A DNA stretch of 11,875 nucleotides, taken from an uncultured Chitinophagaceae bacterium (lineage in GTDB: Bacteria > Bacteroidota > Bacteroidia > Chitinophagales > Chitinophagaceae). Below, piece after piece: positions 1 through 8,900 of the stretch (its first letter is position 1; each line of letters starts with the position of its first letter). The notes beneath the pieces are model-generated. The model made no database searches, had not been told where the DNA came from, and was given only the letters and a program-made list of their open reading frames with translations. The position numbers were made by a program, and so were the translations under genes. The stretch lies in the NCBI GenBank assembly GCA_934502905.1, contig CAKSVK010000111.1:1-11875 (forward strand). The letters are read 5' to 3'.

Positions 1-470
1 ACCGCATAGTCCATAATAGTACAAAGCTTAACAGCATTACGGGGGACAACGCTATTTTTCAGATGATAGAAATGTGTAACCAAACCGTATCCCGTTGATA
101 AATTGTGACCGGAGTTTTCAGCTAAAAAGTTGGCATAGGTAACCCCGTTGTCAAAAATCTGGTTGCCACTATTATCCTGCCAGGTATATAAAGGACTTAC
201 CGCGTTCCCATCTTTATCCAGGTAGAGAATACCATGCATTTGGCCGGTGACCCCGATGCCCAGTATTTTCTGTGTGGTAGATTCAAACTGTTTTACAATC
301 CCCAAAACAGCCGTAACGATCCATTCCGGGTCCTGTATCTTTTCCCATGGTTTGCCGGGTTCAATACCTGCCTCATTTTTTAGAAATATGGTGTCTGCCG
401 TATGCTTGAAAAGGTCATAATTGATTCCACAAATTGAGGTTGTTCCAATATCAATGCCAATAAAATTCAT
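1..470 (-). CDS. FGGY-family carbohydrate kinase, sedoheptulokinase-like (N-terminal part, runs off left edge)
   Basis: ATP-dependent sugar kinase of the FGGY family; only the first 156 residues lie in the window and the stop is beyond position 1. The start is the ATG at 470-468, giving MNFIGIDIGTTS, the N-terminal phosphate-1 motif of the actin/hexokinase-like fold. Residues 72-81 read IGVTGQMHGI, the conserved GQMHG segment of xylulokinases and sedoheptulokinases. Residues 96-99 are TWQD, followed by a GYG...THFYHLKNS stretch and TIMDY at 151-155. From memory, this TWQD / GYG-AT-FWLLKNS / TI-DY pattern fits sedoheptulokinase (SHPK) better than xylulokinase, which usually has WND. It is the last visible gene of the minus-strand sugar operon, 75 nt after the MFS gene, so it probably phosphorylates the monosaccharide delivered by that porter. 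The FGGY assignment is secure; the substrate (sedoheptulose, fructose or another ketose) is not. No fructokinase of PfkB type is visible. Confidence 0.88.
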   Translation of the reverse strand, partial: MNFIGIDIGTTSICGINYDLFKHTADTIFLKNEAGIEPGKPWEKIQDPEWIVTAVLGIVKQFESTTQKILGIGVTGQMHGILYLDKDGNAVSPLYTWQDNSGNQIFDNGVTYANFLAENSGHNLSTGYGLVTHFYHLKNSVVPRNAVKLCTIMDYA

Positions 471-545
471 AGTTGCTTTTTAAAATCAAGGCAGTTGTTA
501 TCCGTGGTATTTGCCAGTCAGGCGATTCGTTTTTACCCATTATTA

Positions 546-1955
546 TCAGGTGTCAAAAGCATCGGGAATAGCGTCTGTTTTATTCCGAACGCCCAGTTTG
601 TTTTCCAATTGTTCTAACGGAACGCCTTTTGTTTCCACGAAGAAGAACCATACAACAAAAAATTGTACAACCATCATAAAGGCGCCAAAAAGAAAAGGAA
701 TTGACAAGCCGATTTTGGGAATAGCCACTATTACGGGGTATACCTGGGCCGCAACAGCCGCCAACGCCCAATGGGTGAAGCTGCCGAGAGACAAGCCCTT
801 ACTTCTTACTTTATTTGGAAACACTTCACTGATATATACCCAGATCACAGCTCCCTGCGAGTAAGAAAAGAATAAAACAAATATTGCAATACTCCATGGG
901 AATAATTCGGTTAAATTCCTGCTCCATGCTATGTAGGCGCATAAAACCAGGGGAATGGCAGTACCCCACGAGCCAATCAACAGTAATTTTTTACGCCCTA
1001 TTCTATCAATCGTAAATAAAGCGACGGTCACTGCAATTAAATTAGCGAGCCCTATAATGACCGGTTGGAACTTGCCCCCAAACCTGGCGCCTATTTCATT
1101 TAAAGTATCATTTAAATAGTATAAAAACCCGTTGATAAAAGAAAACTGGTTAAAAGCCGCTACCGCTACTCCCAGGAAGATGGGATAAAAATATTTCTTC
1201 TGGAAAAGTTTTTCTTTTGACTGGCCAGCCCGGGCTTTTAAGGAAGCTGTTATTTCCGCCATCTCCCTGTCTACGTTTACTTCGCCAATTTCCTCCAGTA
1301 CCTTTCGGGCTTCCTCAGGCCTGTTGACCAATATCAGCCAACGGGGGCTCCGGGGGATGGAATACAGCATGACCGTAAATATTACGGCGGGTAAGACGCC
1401 CATTCCCAACATCAGCCGCCATTGTACATGAAGGGTATCAAAATGCAGCTCTTCAATTATGGCGTTAGATAAATAGGCAAGTAATATACCCAGGCATATA
1501 TTGAACTGGAAAAGGATCACCAGGCGTCCCCTGAGTTTGGCTGGTGATATTTCGGCGATATACATTGGTCCTAATACCGACGAGCCTCCTATAGCCAACC
1601 CGCCAACAAACCTGAAAGCACACAGTGACCAGTAGTCCCAGGCAAAAGCACAACCCAGGGCTGATATTATAAATAGGATACCCAGTACTTTCAAGCTTTG
1701 TCGCCTGCCCCATATATCACCCGGCCTGGATGCTATCAATGTCCCAATGATCGTTCCTATAAGGGCAGAGGATACCACAAAGCCCATTGACCAGTCTGAA
1801 AGCTGGTATAAGGTTGCAATGGAAGAAGTAGTACCGGCAATAACTGCTGTATCAAAGCCAAACAACAAGCCTCCAAGCGAAGCGACAATGGCAGCACGGA
1901 TCAGCGTTTTGGTTATAGTATACTCTCTGTTTACCGGAGGCGACAAAATTTTCAT
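546..1955 (-). CDS. MFS sugar porter (SP family, XylE/GLUT-like)
   Basis: Inner-membrane sugar/H+ symporter or facilitator of 469 residues, normal for the sugar porter family with 12 transmembrane segments. Signatures in order: GGLLFGFDTAVIAG (28-41, TM1), RPGDIWGRR (77-85, loop 2-3, a variant of the usual D-R-x-G-R-R), PMYIAEISPAKLRG (130-143), IPRSPRWL (200-207, usually PESPRWL), NQFSFING (269-276, TM7, usually QQxSGIN), DRIGRKKL (317-324), ISEVFPNKVRSKG (375-387) and VETKG (440-444, usually PETKG). Gln150 aligns by eye with the sugar-contacting Gln168 of XylE and Asn269-Gln270 with Gln288-Gln289, so the pocket is largely kept but not identical. The frame extends to a TTG at 1961, but the ATG at 1955 gives the natural start MKILSPP. 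It lies 51 nt after the GH32-like gene and 75 nt before the kinase, probably in the same transcript. It likely carries the monosaccharide released in the periplasm; the substrate cannot be read from sequence. Confidence 0.93.
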   Translation of the reverse strand: MKILSPPVNREYTITKTLIRAAIVASLGGLLFGFDTAVIAGTTSSIATLYQLSDWSMGFVVSSALIGTIIGTLIASRPGDIWGRRQSLKVLGILFIISALGCAFAWDYWSLCAFRFVGGLAIGGSSVLGPMYIAEISPAKLRGRLVILFQFNICLGILLAYLSNAIIEELHFDTLHVQWRLMLGMGVLPAVIFTVMLYSIPRSPRWLILVNRPEEARKVLEEIGEVNVDREMAEITASLKARAGQSKEKLFQKKYFYPIFLGVAVAAFNQFSFINGFLYYLNDTLNEIGARFGGKFQPVIIGLANLIAVTVALFTIDRIGRKKLLLIGSWGTAIPLVLCAYIAWSRNLTELFPWSIAIFVLFFSYSQGAVIWVYISEVFPNKVRSKGLSLGSFTHWALAAVAAQVYPVIVAIPKIGLSIPFLFGAFMMVVQFFVVWFFFVETKGVPLEQLENKLGVRNKTDAIPDAFDT

Positions 1956-2006
1956 TTGCAATAATTGAGTTCGTTTAGATGGCGGATAACCTGAGATCAG
2001 CTATTA

Positions 2007-4070
2007 CTATTCTTCCACTTTCTCTATTTTGATATTTCGTATTTCTACATCGGTCATATTAAATGATATGTTTTCAATTTGGAGTTTGTTGCGATAGGTG
2101 ACCATTGTGTTTTGACCCGCTATTTCTGTATCTAAAATGGTTCCGCCCAGTTTCGGGTTGCTTTTTGCCAATATCCTCACCTGAAATGGCTTTTCAACGC
2201 CAATCAGGTTTTCGATAGCATAGTTGCCTACCGCATGGGGAGCACCTCCCTGTCTTAACGACTTTTGCGATGAAGTGTAGGCACCTTCAACAGCATCAGC
2301 ATATTGAGCGATCAGGGTAGCCGTATTGACCTGCCATTCACATGCTTTTTCATAATTGTCGGCTGCAGATGAAAATACAACTGCTAACTTACCGTTTTTT
2401 TTCTTTTTGGGAACCACGTCAAAGCTCAGGATAAAAGATTCACTATCGACAGGAAAAGCCGCTTTTTGTTCCAGCTTCTTTGTCAACAGTGTGGTATTGG
2501 TTGTAGCAGGTATTAATTCTTTCATCCATTTTGTGCCGATCCTTCCATCGGGGTATTGGATCAGCTCATGCATTAGAAACGGCCCGCCCCATCCTGTTAT
2601 GGGCATCCATCCTGCCATGACATAACGTCCCTTACCAATGGGTGATACCGATGGCACATTTACGCCATTATAAAAATCTTTTCCTTCTGCAGCCAGATTT
2701 GTCCAGGCGCCGGCAGAACCTACAGGTCTTCTCCACAGGTTTACGAAGCCACCTACAATGTATTCGTATTTACCCCAGGCAAAAGGGAAGGTACAGTCTC
2801 CCCCATCCGGAAATCCGGGATCCGTGGAATACCATTCGCCGTCCAGCGATTCTGATTCCCATGTTCCTTTGGCTCTGTAGTTCGCATACATTTTCAACTT
2901 TCCTTCGGGTGTTGTAAATACACTGGGATTCTCACTGAAATGAAATAAGGCGCCGCTTTTCGAAAAACCGGAAATGTTGTCAGCACTTACAGCATAGGTA
3001 GCCCCGGAGGGGTAGGCTTTTTCCGGGTCGGCTGTGAAATACCCGGTTTTTTTATGTTTGTCATAGTACGCTGCCATAAGCGGATAGACTGTTAATGAAT
3101 CGGGGTAGATGCGTGATGTATGCAAACCGTAAGAGAGATGGAGCTTACCGTTGTAAACAAAGGGCACACCTGTACCAAAACTCTCCCATTGTTCTTCTAT
3201 GGGCGTAGCTGCTTCATGTTCTGTCCAGGTGATGAAATCCGTAGTGGAAAAGTGTTCGAAATAGTGCCCGCCAACCCCGAATTTACTGGCATGGTGTCTG
3301 CGGTCATAAAGATAAAATACGTGATAGCGTCCATTGTGAAAGATGGTTGCCAGATCTCCTACCCATGCATTATGTCCACGCGGCGTCCAATATTGCAGGT
3401 CCGGCATTTTTTCAATATTTCTCTGACTGTCTCTTTGTACAGTCATGCCGGGAATGTATAAACCGGCCTCATTTACCACCGAGGGGTTTATTTGCCAGCC
3501 ACGTCGATGCGACCAATGCGGATATCCGATTACAAAGTCGTTATCCATCAGTTCGTTGTCAACGTAGAGCGTCCATTGTGATCTTGTAAAATGAACAACG
3601 ACCTCGTGTTTGCCCCAGGGGGTTTTTAGTGCTGCCAGGGGATGTCCGATTTCCAGCGAACGGGAAAATATGTTATTTCCTGGCGAATGTAATGTCAGGC
3701 TGGCTTCCAATACCGGAAGGGACCCGTCTGGCATTAAAGCTGCCGGATAATTTTGCCTGTGTCTGTCAGCAGGGTCGACCTGGCGCAGCCTGATGCTCAT
3801 AAGCCCCGGAATTTCCAGTAATTTTTCTTCACCGCTGAACGATTTGAAATCTACAGACAACCTGATAGTAAAGCTTTCGTGTTTGGTATTTTCCGTGCTG
3901 AATTCTCCTTTCGGTTGATTTGCATGGAGGCTGGCCTGTGGCGCCTGTGCCGCAGTAAATGTATAATATGGACTGAGGGTATGTAATGTAGCCCTTGCAG
4001 CAGTAGATTGTGCAAATGCTGTTTGTAATCCTGCAATGAGGATACATACCAGCAAAATATTTTTTTTCAT
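2007..4070 (-). CDS. Secreted GH32-like five-bladed-propeller glycosidase with non-canonical catalytic motifs
   Basis: Predicted periplasmic glycoside hydrolase of 687 residues. A type I signal peptide (MKKNILLVCILIAGLQTAFA, probable cut after Ala20) has no lipobox cysteine. Residues about 60-180 look like an extra jelly-roll/LamG-like domain (ESFTIRLSVDF, then GKHEVVVHF..QWTLYVDN). The GH32-like propeller spans about 225-520. HNAWVGDLATIFHNGRYHVF (233-252) matches the GH32 WMNDPNG...YHLFYQ block with Asp239 at the nucleophile position. ESFGTG (296-301) matches the FSGS block, and GRYVMAGWMP (481-490) the late RxxxGWM block. A C-terminal beta domain covers about 535-687. The two other catalytic motifs differ: RDP is ENP (380-382) and EC is DC (425-426). 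The chain is full length with no frameshift, so I read this as a divergent subfamily, not a pseudogene. GH32 enzymes release fructose from levan, inulin or sucrose; whether this one does is uncertain. It follows susD by 142 nt. Confidence 0.82.
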   Translation of the reverse strand: MKKNILLVCILIAGLQTAFAQSTAARATLHTLSPYYTFTAAQAPQASLHANQPKGEFSTENTKHESFTIRLSVDFKSFSGEEKLLEIPGLMSIRLRQVDPADRHRQNYPAALMPDGSLPVLEASLTLHSPGNNIFSRSLEIGHPLAALKTPWGKHEVVVHFTRSQWTLYVDNELMDNDFVIGYPHWSHRRGWQINPSVVNEAGLYIPGMTVQRDSQRNIEKMPDLQYWTPRGHNAWVGDLATIFHNGRYHVFYLYDRRHHASKFGVGGHYFEHFSTTDFITWTEHEAATPIEEQWESFGTGVPFVYNGKLHLSYGLHTSRIYPDSLTVYPLMAAYYDKHKKTGYFTADPEKAYPSGATYAVSADNISGFSKSGALFHFSENPSVFTTPEGKLKMYANYRAKGTWESESLDGEWYSTDPGFPDGGDCTFPFAWGKYEYIVGGFVNLWRRPVGSAGAWTNLAAEGKDFYNGVNVPSVSPIGKGRYVMAGWMPITGWGGPFLMHELIQYPDGRIGTKWMKELIPATTNTTLLTKKLEQKAAFPVDSESFILSFDVVPKKKKNGKLAVVFSSAADNYEKACEWQVNTATLIAQYADAVEGAYTSSQKSLRQGGAPHAVGNYAIENLIGVEKPFQVRILAKSNPKLGGTILDTEIAGQNTMVTYRNKLQIENISFNMTDVEIRNIKIEKVEE

Positions 4071-4128
4071 AATAGTGATTTTAAATTGCGTGATAACTGA
4101 AATCGTATTTTAAACTGGTTCAGTTACA

Positions 4129-4138
4129 TGACATGTCA
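4129..4138. promoter_or_regulatory. Palindrome TGACATGTCA, candidate operator upstream of the GH32-like gene
   Basis: A perfect 10-bp palindrome in the 142-nt gap between susD and the GH32-like gene, 58 nt before its ATG. It lies 2 nt downstream of a possible -7 element and so would cover the transcription start of that promoter. Its core ACATGT is also the core of the larger palindrome at the susC start (9125-9140). The half-site TTACA at 4125-4129 adjoins it. Operator function is inference; a 10-bp palindrome alone is weak evidence. Confidence 0.35.
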
Positions 4139-4140
4139 GG

Positions 4141-4174
4141 CAAAAACATCTAATCTAAATTAATTTCATACAAA
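4141..4174 (-). promoter_or_regulatory. Candidate Bacteroidota-type promoter for the GH32-like/MFS/kinase genes
   Basis: On the minus strand a TTTG (4174-4171) is followed after 22 nt by TGTTTTTG (4148-4141). The Bacteroidota primary sigma factor prefers TTTG around -33 and TAnnTTTG around -7, so this matches with one mismatch (G for A) and a spacer slightly longer than usual. It would give the distal three genes their own start in addition to read-through from susCD. The AT-rich context makes chance matches fairly likely. Confidence 0.3.
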
Positions 4175-4212
4175 TGATCCATTAAATGTACTGACAGATC
4201 ATTGCTCACCCA

Positions 4213-5943
4213 TTACCAACCGGGATTTTGTTTATACAATCCCTTTACATAGTTTATTTGTTGTTGCGGGATAGGGAAATATTCATCCCGGTTCTTTGTA
4301 AAGAAGGCATCTTTAAGGTAGCTTCTCCGGTCTTTTTCCGTTTCGAAATAAGTGTTCATCTCTTCTGCTGCTATTCCCCATCTCACCAGGTCAAAAAACC
4401 TTTTCCCTTCAGTAGCGAACTCCAGCAAACGCTCCCACCGTAATGCCTTGAATGCAAATTCCTGGCTCCATGCCGGACAATTCACTCCCGGCCGGTACGG
4501 CTGAACGGAAAAGTTGCCTGTAGGAGTCCCATTCGCAAACTTCAGCATACCGGTGCTGGTTGCAGCCCTGTTCCTGATCTGATTGATCAATAAAAGAGCC
4601 TCATCAAGATTAGCCTGTCCACCTAACTGGATCAATGCTTCCGCTCTCATTAATATTACTTCATCCAGCCGCAGGACATCCCAGTTCAAACCGCTTCCCA
4701 TAAACGGATTTGTTTTTCTAAAACCCGGATCCGTTGGTAACACAAGCATCTTCTGGCTCATAGAGTAGCCATATACTTCGGGGGTTCTTGCCCAGGTGGT
4801 TCCCATTATAAAACCAGGGTCGTATTTCCAGGGCATTTCTGGAACACATACTGTATGCATTAATCTTGGATCTAACGGCTGGCTTGCAAAAGCGGCTTTA
4901 TTGGTCAACATAGCACCTGAATTGTAATGGTCAAAATCCGGCACACCACCGACTGTTTTGTACCGGTTCATTAAGTTGTCAGAAGGTTGTAAAAAGCCGC
5001 AACAGCCATATTCCGGGTTAACGGGGTATATCAACCAGGCATTTAATCTTCCGGTAGGAGAATTGTCATTATTGGCCGAATATTGTATTGCCCAAATAGA
5101 TTCGGAACCGTTTTCATAAGCCGTCAGAAAGTTTTTGCCAAAGTCATCAAACAATGTTTTTCCGGAGCCATCCATCACCTCTTTACATAATGTAGCAACT
5201 TCCGCCAGCTTTTCCTGGTTGATAGATGTAACGTTATTGTTCTCATCCTGCTCATAGGCGGCAAAAAGCAGGACTTTGGCGAGATAGGCTTTTGCAGCAA
5301 ATTGTGTTGGACGACCTACTTCGGATTGTGTTGTTGGTAAAGTACCGGCAGCATACCTCAGGTCCTCTATTAACTTATTCCACAACTCCTGATCTGTGAG
5401 CACATCATTACTTATTTTATCGTACTCTTCATCCGGTGTATCTTCATCTATATAAGGGAACGATTTGAAAGAAACTTTCATGTAGAAATATATATGGGCC
5501 CGCAGGAAACGGAGCTCCGCTATTCTTTCATTTTTTAAAGGAAACTCCGACTCTTCCAGGTTTTTAACCCTGCGCAAAGCATCGTGTACCCTGCCTACAG
5601 CTACATAATGCACCCACCATAAGTTATCCAGATCACCGGTAGTAGTAGGCTGCATGAATACAAAGGTTTCCCAAAGATTTCTTTCAGCATTATCGTTGGT
5701 ACCGGAGCCGCCTTTATAAGCCTCCCCGGCACGGACTGATCCCTCTTCATAGGGTAATCCCATTTGCTTATTAAAGTGGTTTTGACCAGTAAAAGAGTAG
5801 GCAGCATTGATCATTTGCTCTACGGTTTTGGGCGTATTTAAATCATCGCTTGAAATAACGCCCATCGGGGTTTGGTCCAGCCTTTTATTGCAGGCTGCAA
5901 AGCATATAATGAGCGCTACACATGAGCATATCAATTGTTTCAT
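4213..5943 (-). CDS. susD: SusD/RagB-family outer-membrane glycan-binding lipoprotein
   Basis: Surface-exposed glycan-binding partner and lid of the SusC transporter; 576 residues, normal for the family. The signal peptide ends in the lipobox FAAC, with Cys18 as the lipidated residue, then NKRLDQTPMG, a typical SusD start (C..xLDxxP). The TPR-like helical scaffold shows in RLDEVILMRAEALIQLGG and the following LDEALLLINQIRNRA. The family's C-terminal signature is present at 504-523 (ERLLEFATEGKRFFDLVRWG), and the protein ends DEYFPIPQQQINYVKGLYKQNPGW-like, the usual SusD terminus with the I-P-Q-x-x-I pattern. It starts 9 nt after the susC stop, so the two are translationally linked and should form the SusC2D2 complex. 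The symbol marks the family: this is a paralogue, not the starch-specific SusD. Glycan specificity cannot be read from the sequence. Confidence 0.96.
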   Translation of the reverse strand: MKQLICSCVALIICFAACNKRLDQTPMGVISSDDLNTPKTVEQMINAAYSFTGQNHFNKQMGLPYEEGSVRAGEAYKGGSGTNDNAERNLWETFVFMQPTTTGDLDNLWWVHYVAVGRVHDALRRVKNLEESEFPLKNERIAELRFLRAHIYFYMKVSFKSFPYIDEDTPDEEYDKISNDVLTDQELWNKLIEDLRYAAGTLPTTQSEVGRPTQFAAKAYLAKVLLFAAYEQDENNNVTSINQEKLAEVATLCKEVMDGSGKTLFDDFGKNFLTAYENGSESIWAIQYSANNDNSPTGRLNAWLIYPVNPEYGCCGFLQPSDNLMNRYKTVGGVPDFDHYNSGAMLTNKAAFASQPLDPRLMHTVCVPEMPWKYDPGFIMGTTWARTPEVYGYSMSQKMLVLPTDPGFRKTNPFMGSGLNWDVLRLDEVILMRAEALIQLGGQANLDEALLLINQIRNRAATSTGMLKFANGTPTGNFSVQPYRPGVNCPAWSQEFAFKALRWERLLEFATEGKRFFDLVRWGIAAEEMNTYFETEKDRRSYLKDAFFTKNRDEYFPIPQQQINYVKGLYKQNPGW

Positions 5944-5952
5944 ACAATAGTT

Positions 5953-8900
5953 TTAAAAAGTTAATCTTATTCCTGCGGTTACTGCAAATGGCAAAGGATA
6001 GCTGGTGCCGGGTGTTTCAGGGTCAAGACCCGTAAAAGCGTTTTTCCCCCATGTTTTACTGAGTGTCAGTACGTTGTCGCCTCTCAGGTAAGCCCTGAAT
6101 TGATTGGTCTTCACAGCCTTCATCAGTTTCTGCGAAAACGAGTAGCCGATTTCCACATTCCTGATCTTCAGATAGGACCCGCTTTCAACATAATAGGTGG
6201 AAAAGCGATTCTCTTCGTTGTAGTTGTTTACCGAGATAGCAGGTATTTTGGAATCTGTATTGGTGGGCGTCCATGCATCCAGTAATCTTGTATCGTAGTT
6301 TTCGCCCACTGTTCCTAATGCGTATATGGTCCAGCTTTTCCAGGACTGTACATTCAGGTCCTTTCCTAAAATTCCGTTGAAGAATATATTGAAATCAAAG
6401 TTTTTCCAGGCCAGTCCTATATTAAATCCATACTCCAGTTTTGGATCCTGCACTCCGATCCACGTACGATCGAAATTGTCAATTTTACCATCCGGCTTTC
6501 CGTCAGGTCCGTTGATGTCTCTATACCTGATCCTGCCCGGAGCAGCTCCTACCTGCGTGGGAGAATTGTCTATTTCGTCCTGGCTTTGAAACAGTCCGTC
6601 GGCTATGTATCCATAAAGAGAATTTCTGGAACGACCGAGAATGTTATCATCTTTACCATCCCCCGGAAAGTTGTTGACCACGTCCTCCGGTACTTTTTCT
6701 ATTTTTTGCTTGTTGTGTGCTAACACTACTCCGATATTGGTGCTTACATTGCCAATATTATCACTATAGTTAAGTGTTAGCTCAAAACCCCGGTTACGGA
6801 TATTGGCGCCATTCAACCACATACCTGCGCCTTCGCCCAGGGTAGCTACCGTACCAGGTTTCATCAAAATATCCCTGGTGTGCTTTTGGTAATAATCGAA
6901 AGAGCCGCTTAATGTAGAGTTAAATAAGCCGAAATCTACCCCGATATTATGTTGAGCTGTGGTTTCCCATTTCAGGATAGGGTTGCCTCTTTGTGTTCTT
7001 CTGAATCCCGAAGGTAAGTTCCCGCCCTGCCCCGTAAAATCGTAGGCAGTTCCCCAGTTCCAATCCCAAACTGTATTTACATCGTATAAAAATTCGTACA
7101 TCTGGAAGGCAGCATAATTATCGATTTGTGAGTTTCCGTTTTGCCCCCAGCCGTACCTCAATTTAAGATGCGAAAGCGTTGGCGCTAATCCGTTCAGAAA
7201 GTTTTCGTTACTCAATACCCATCCTAATGAAAATGCGGGAAAAGTAGCCCAGCGGTTATTGGCGCCAAATACGGAAGAGGCATCTTTACGCAGGGTAAAG
7301 GAAGCCAGGTACCGGCTGTCGAAATTGTAGTTTATCTTACCAAACCATGAGCTCATAGCATTCCTGCTTTCATTTCCACCGTTGTCGCGCTCCGTTTCTC
7401 CACGGTCCAGCTGCATATAGTTAGGGGTTTCCAATGCATATTCCCGTCTGCTGGCCCAAAAACTATTTCCCTGGAACCCTATGGATTCCTGGCCCCCCAT
7501 CACATCAAAGCCGCTGCGCCCCAGGTCAAATTCGTAACGAAGTACATTGCTGTTATTCCAGTTCAACTGGAAATTGGAGGTTTGTGTTACCCTGCTTCTG
7601 TTTTCACTTAAAAAGCCGGAACTATAGGTAAGATCCATTGTTCTTTGCCAGGTGCCGGTCAGATCCAGGCCGAAGGATGACTGAAATGTCAGCCCCTTCA
7701 TGATCTGAACATTGGCATACACATTACCGAACAGCCGCATTACATCCTGGTAGTTTTGTAAATTATCTTCAATAAGCCGCACGGGGTTATGCCGGTCGCT
7801 CATGCCCCCGATGGGACCTCCCCAACCTACTCCATCCACCGTATGCACCGGTACGATAGACATCAGCGATTTGGTTGACCCTATATTACCGTCTCCTATA
7901 TTGGTACTTCTCCTCCATTTGGAGATGCTTAAATTTTCCCCGATTTTTATACGTTTGTTCAGGAAGGAATAATCGCTGTTGATCCTGGCGCTGTAACGGT
8001 CAAAAAAACTTCCTTTGATGGTACCCTGGTTGCCATAATAGTCCAGATCAAAGAAGACATGACTATTTTCACCACCGCTGGAAAGGCTTAAGTTGTATTG
8101 TTGCACCTGCCCCCTTCTCATTATCTCTTTCTGCCAGTCTGTATCAGCAGATTTCATTGTTTGGGTAGCAGGGTCCAGGTATTCCCTCCAGGTAACTCTA
8201 TCCAACACAAAGTTTCCATTAGCATCCTGGTGATCTTCATAACTATACAATCTGCCGATACCTACCAGGTTAGGGTCGGCATCGGGATTGTCGTTCTTAA
8301 TGGCCCAGTATTGGGCAATACCCCGCTGTTCGGTATTCATTAATTTGAGCGGCTTTCTGCTGCTCACAGAAGTGTAAGAGGCGTTGAAGTTGACCACCGT
8401 ACCTTTCTTGCCTTTGCGTGTGGTAATGATGATAACACCATTCGCCGCCCGCGATCCGTATATAGATGCGGAAGAGGCATCCTTCAAAACCTGTATGGAT
8501 TCTATATCCATAACGGCAAGTTCTCCCATAGACCGGGTGGTAGGTGTTCCATCAATAATATAGAGTGGGTTGTTATTATTTAAAGTACCCTCGCCCCGGA
8601 TCCTCACGGTTGCATTGGGGTCAGGAGACCCATTGGCAGTAACGGACATGCCTGCGACTTTGCCCTGAAGTGCCCGCATAGAGCTACCGGTAGGATTTGT
8701 GGCTATCTGACCGATATTCACCACCGAAACCGCTCCCGTAAGATCAGCTTTTCTTTGCGACACATAACCCGTTACCACCACTTCATCAAGATTCAGGTTA
8801 TCCTTTTCCATTGCAATGGTCTCTCCATTCAAAGCGGAGGCTTTCATCTCAATAGTCTTATGCCCGACAAAAGTGAATTGCACAACACTATTACCGGACT

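Noticed and set aside
511..864. Plus-strand frame of 117 codons
   Set aside because: It lies antisense over the conserved C-terminal half of the MFS porter and has no recognisable protein features.
1956..1961. TTG start two codons upstream for the MFS porter
   Set aside because: The ATG at 1955 is a better start and gives a normal sugar-porter N-terminus; TTG starts are uncommon in this phylum.
2007..4070. GH32-like gene as a pseudogene because catalytic motifs differ
   Set aside because: The frame is intact, signal peptide and all propeller blocks are present, and it sits in a complete operon.
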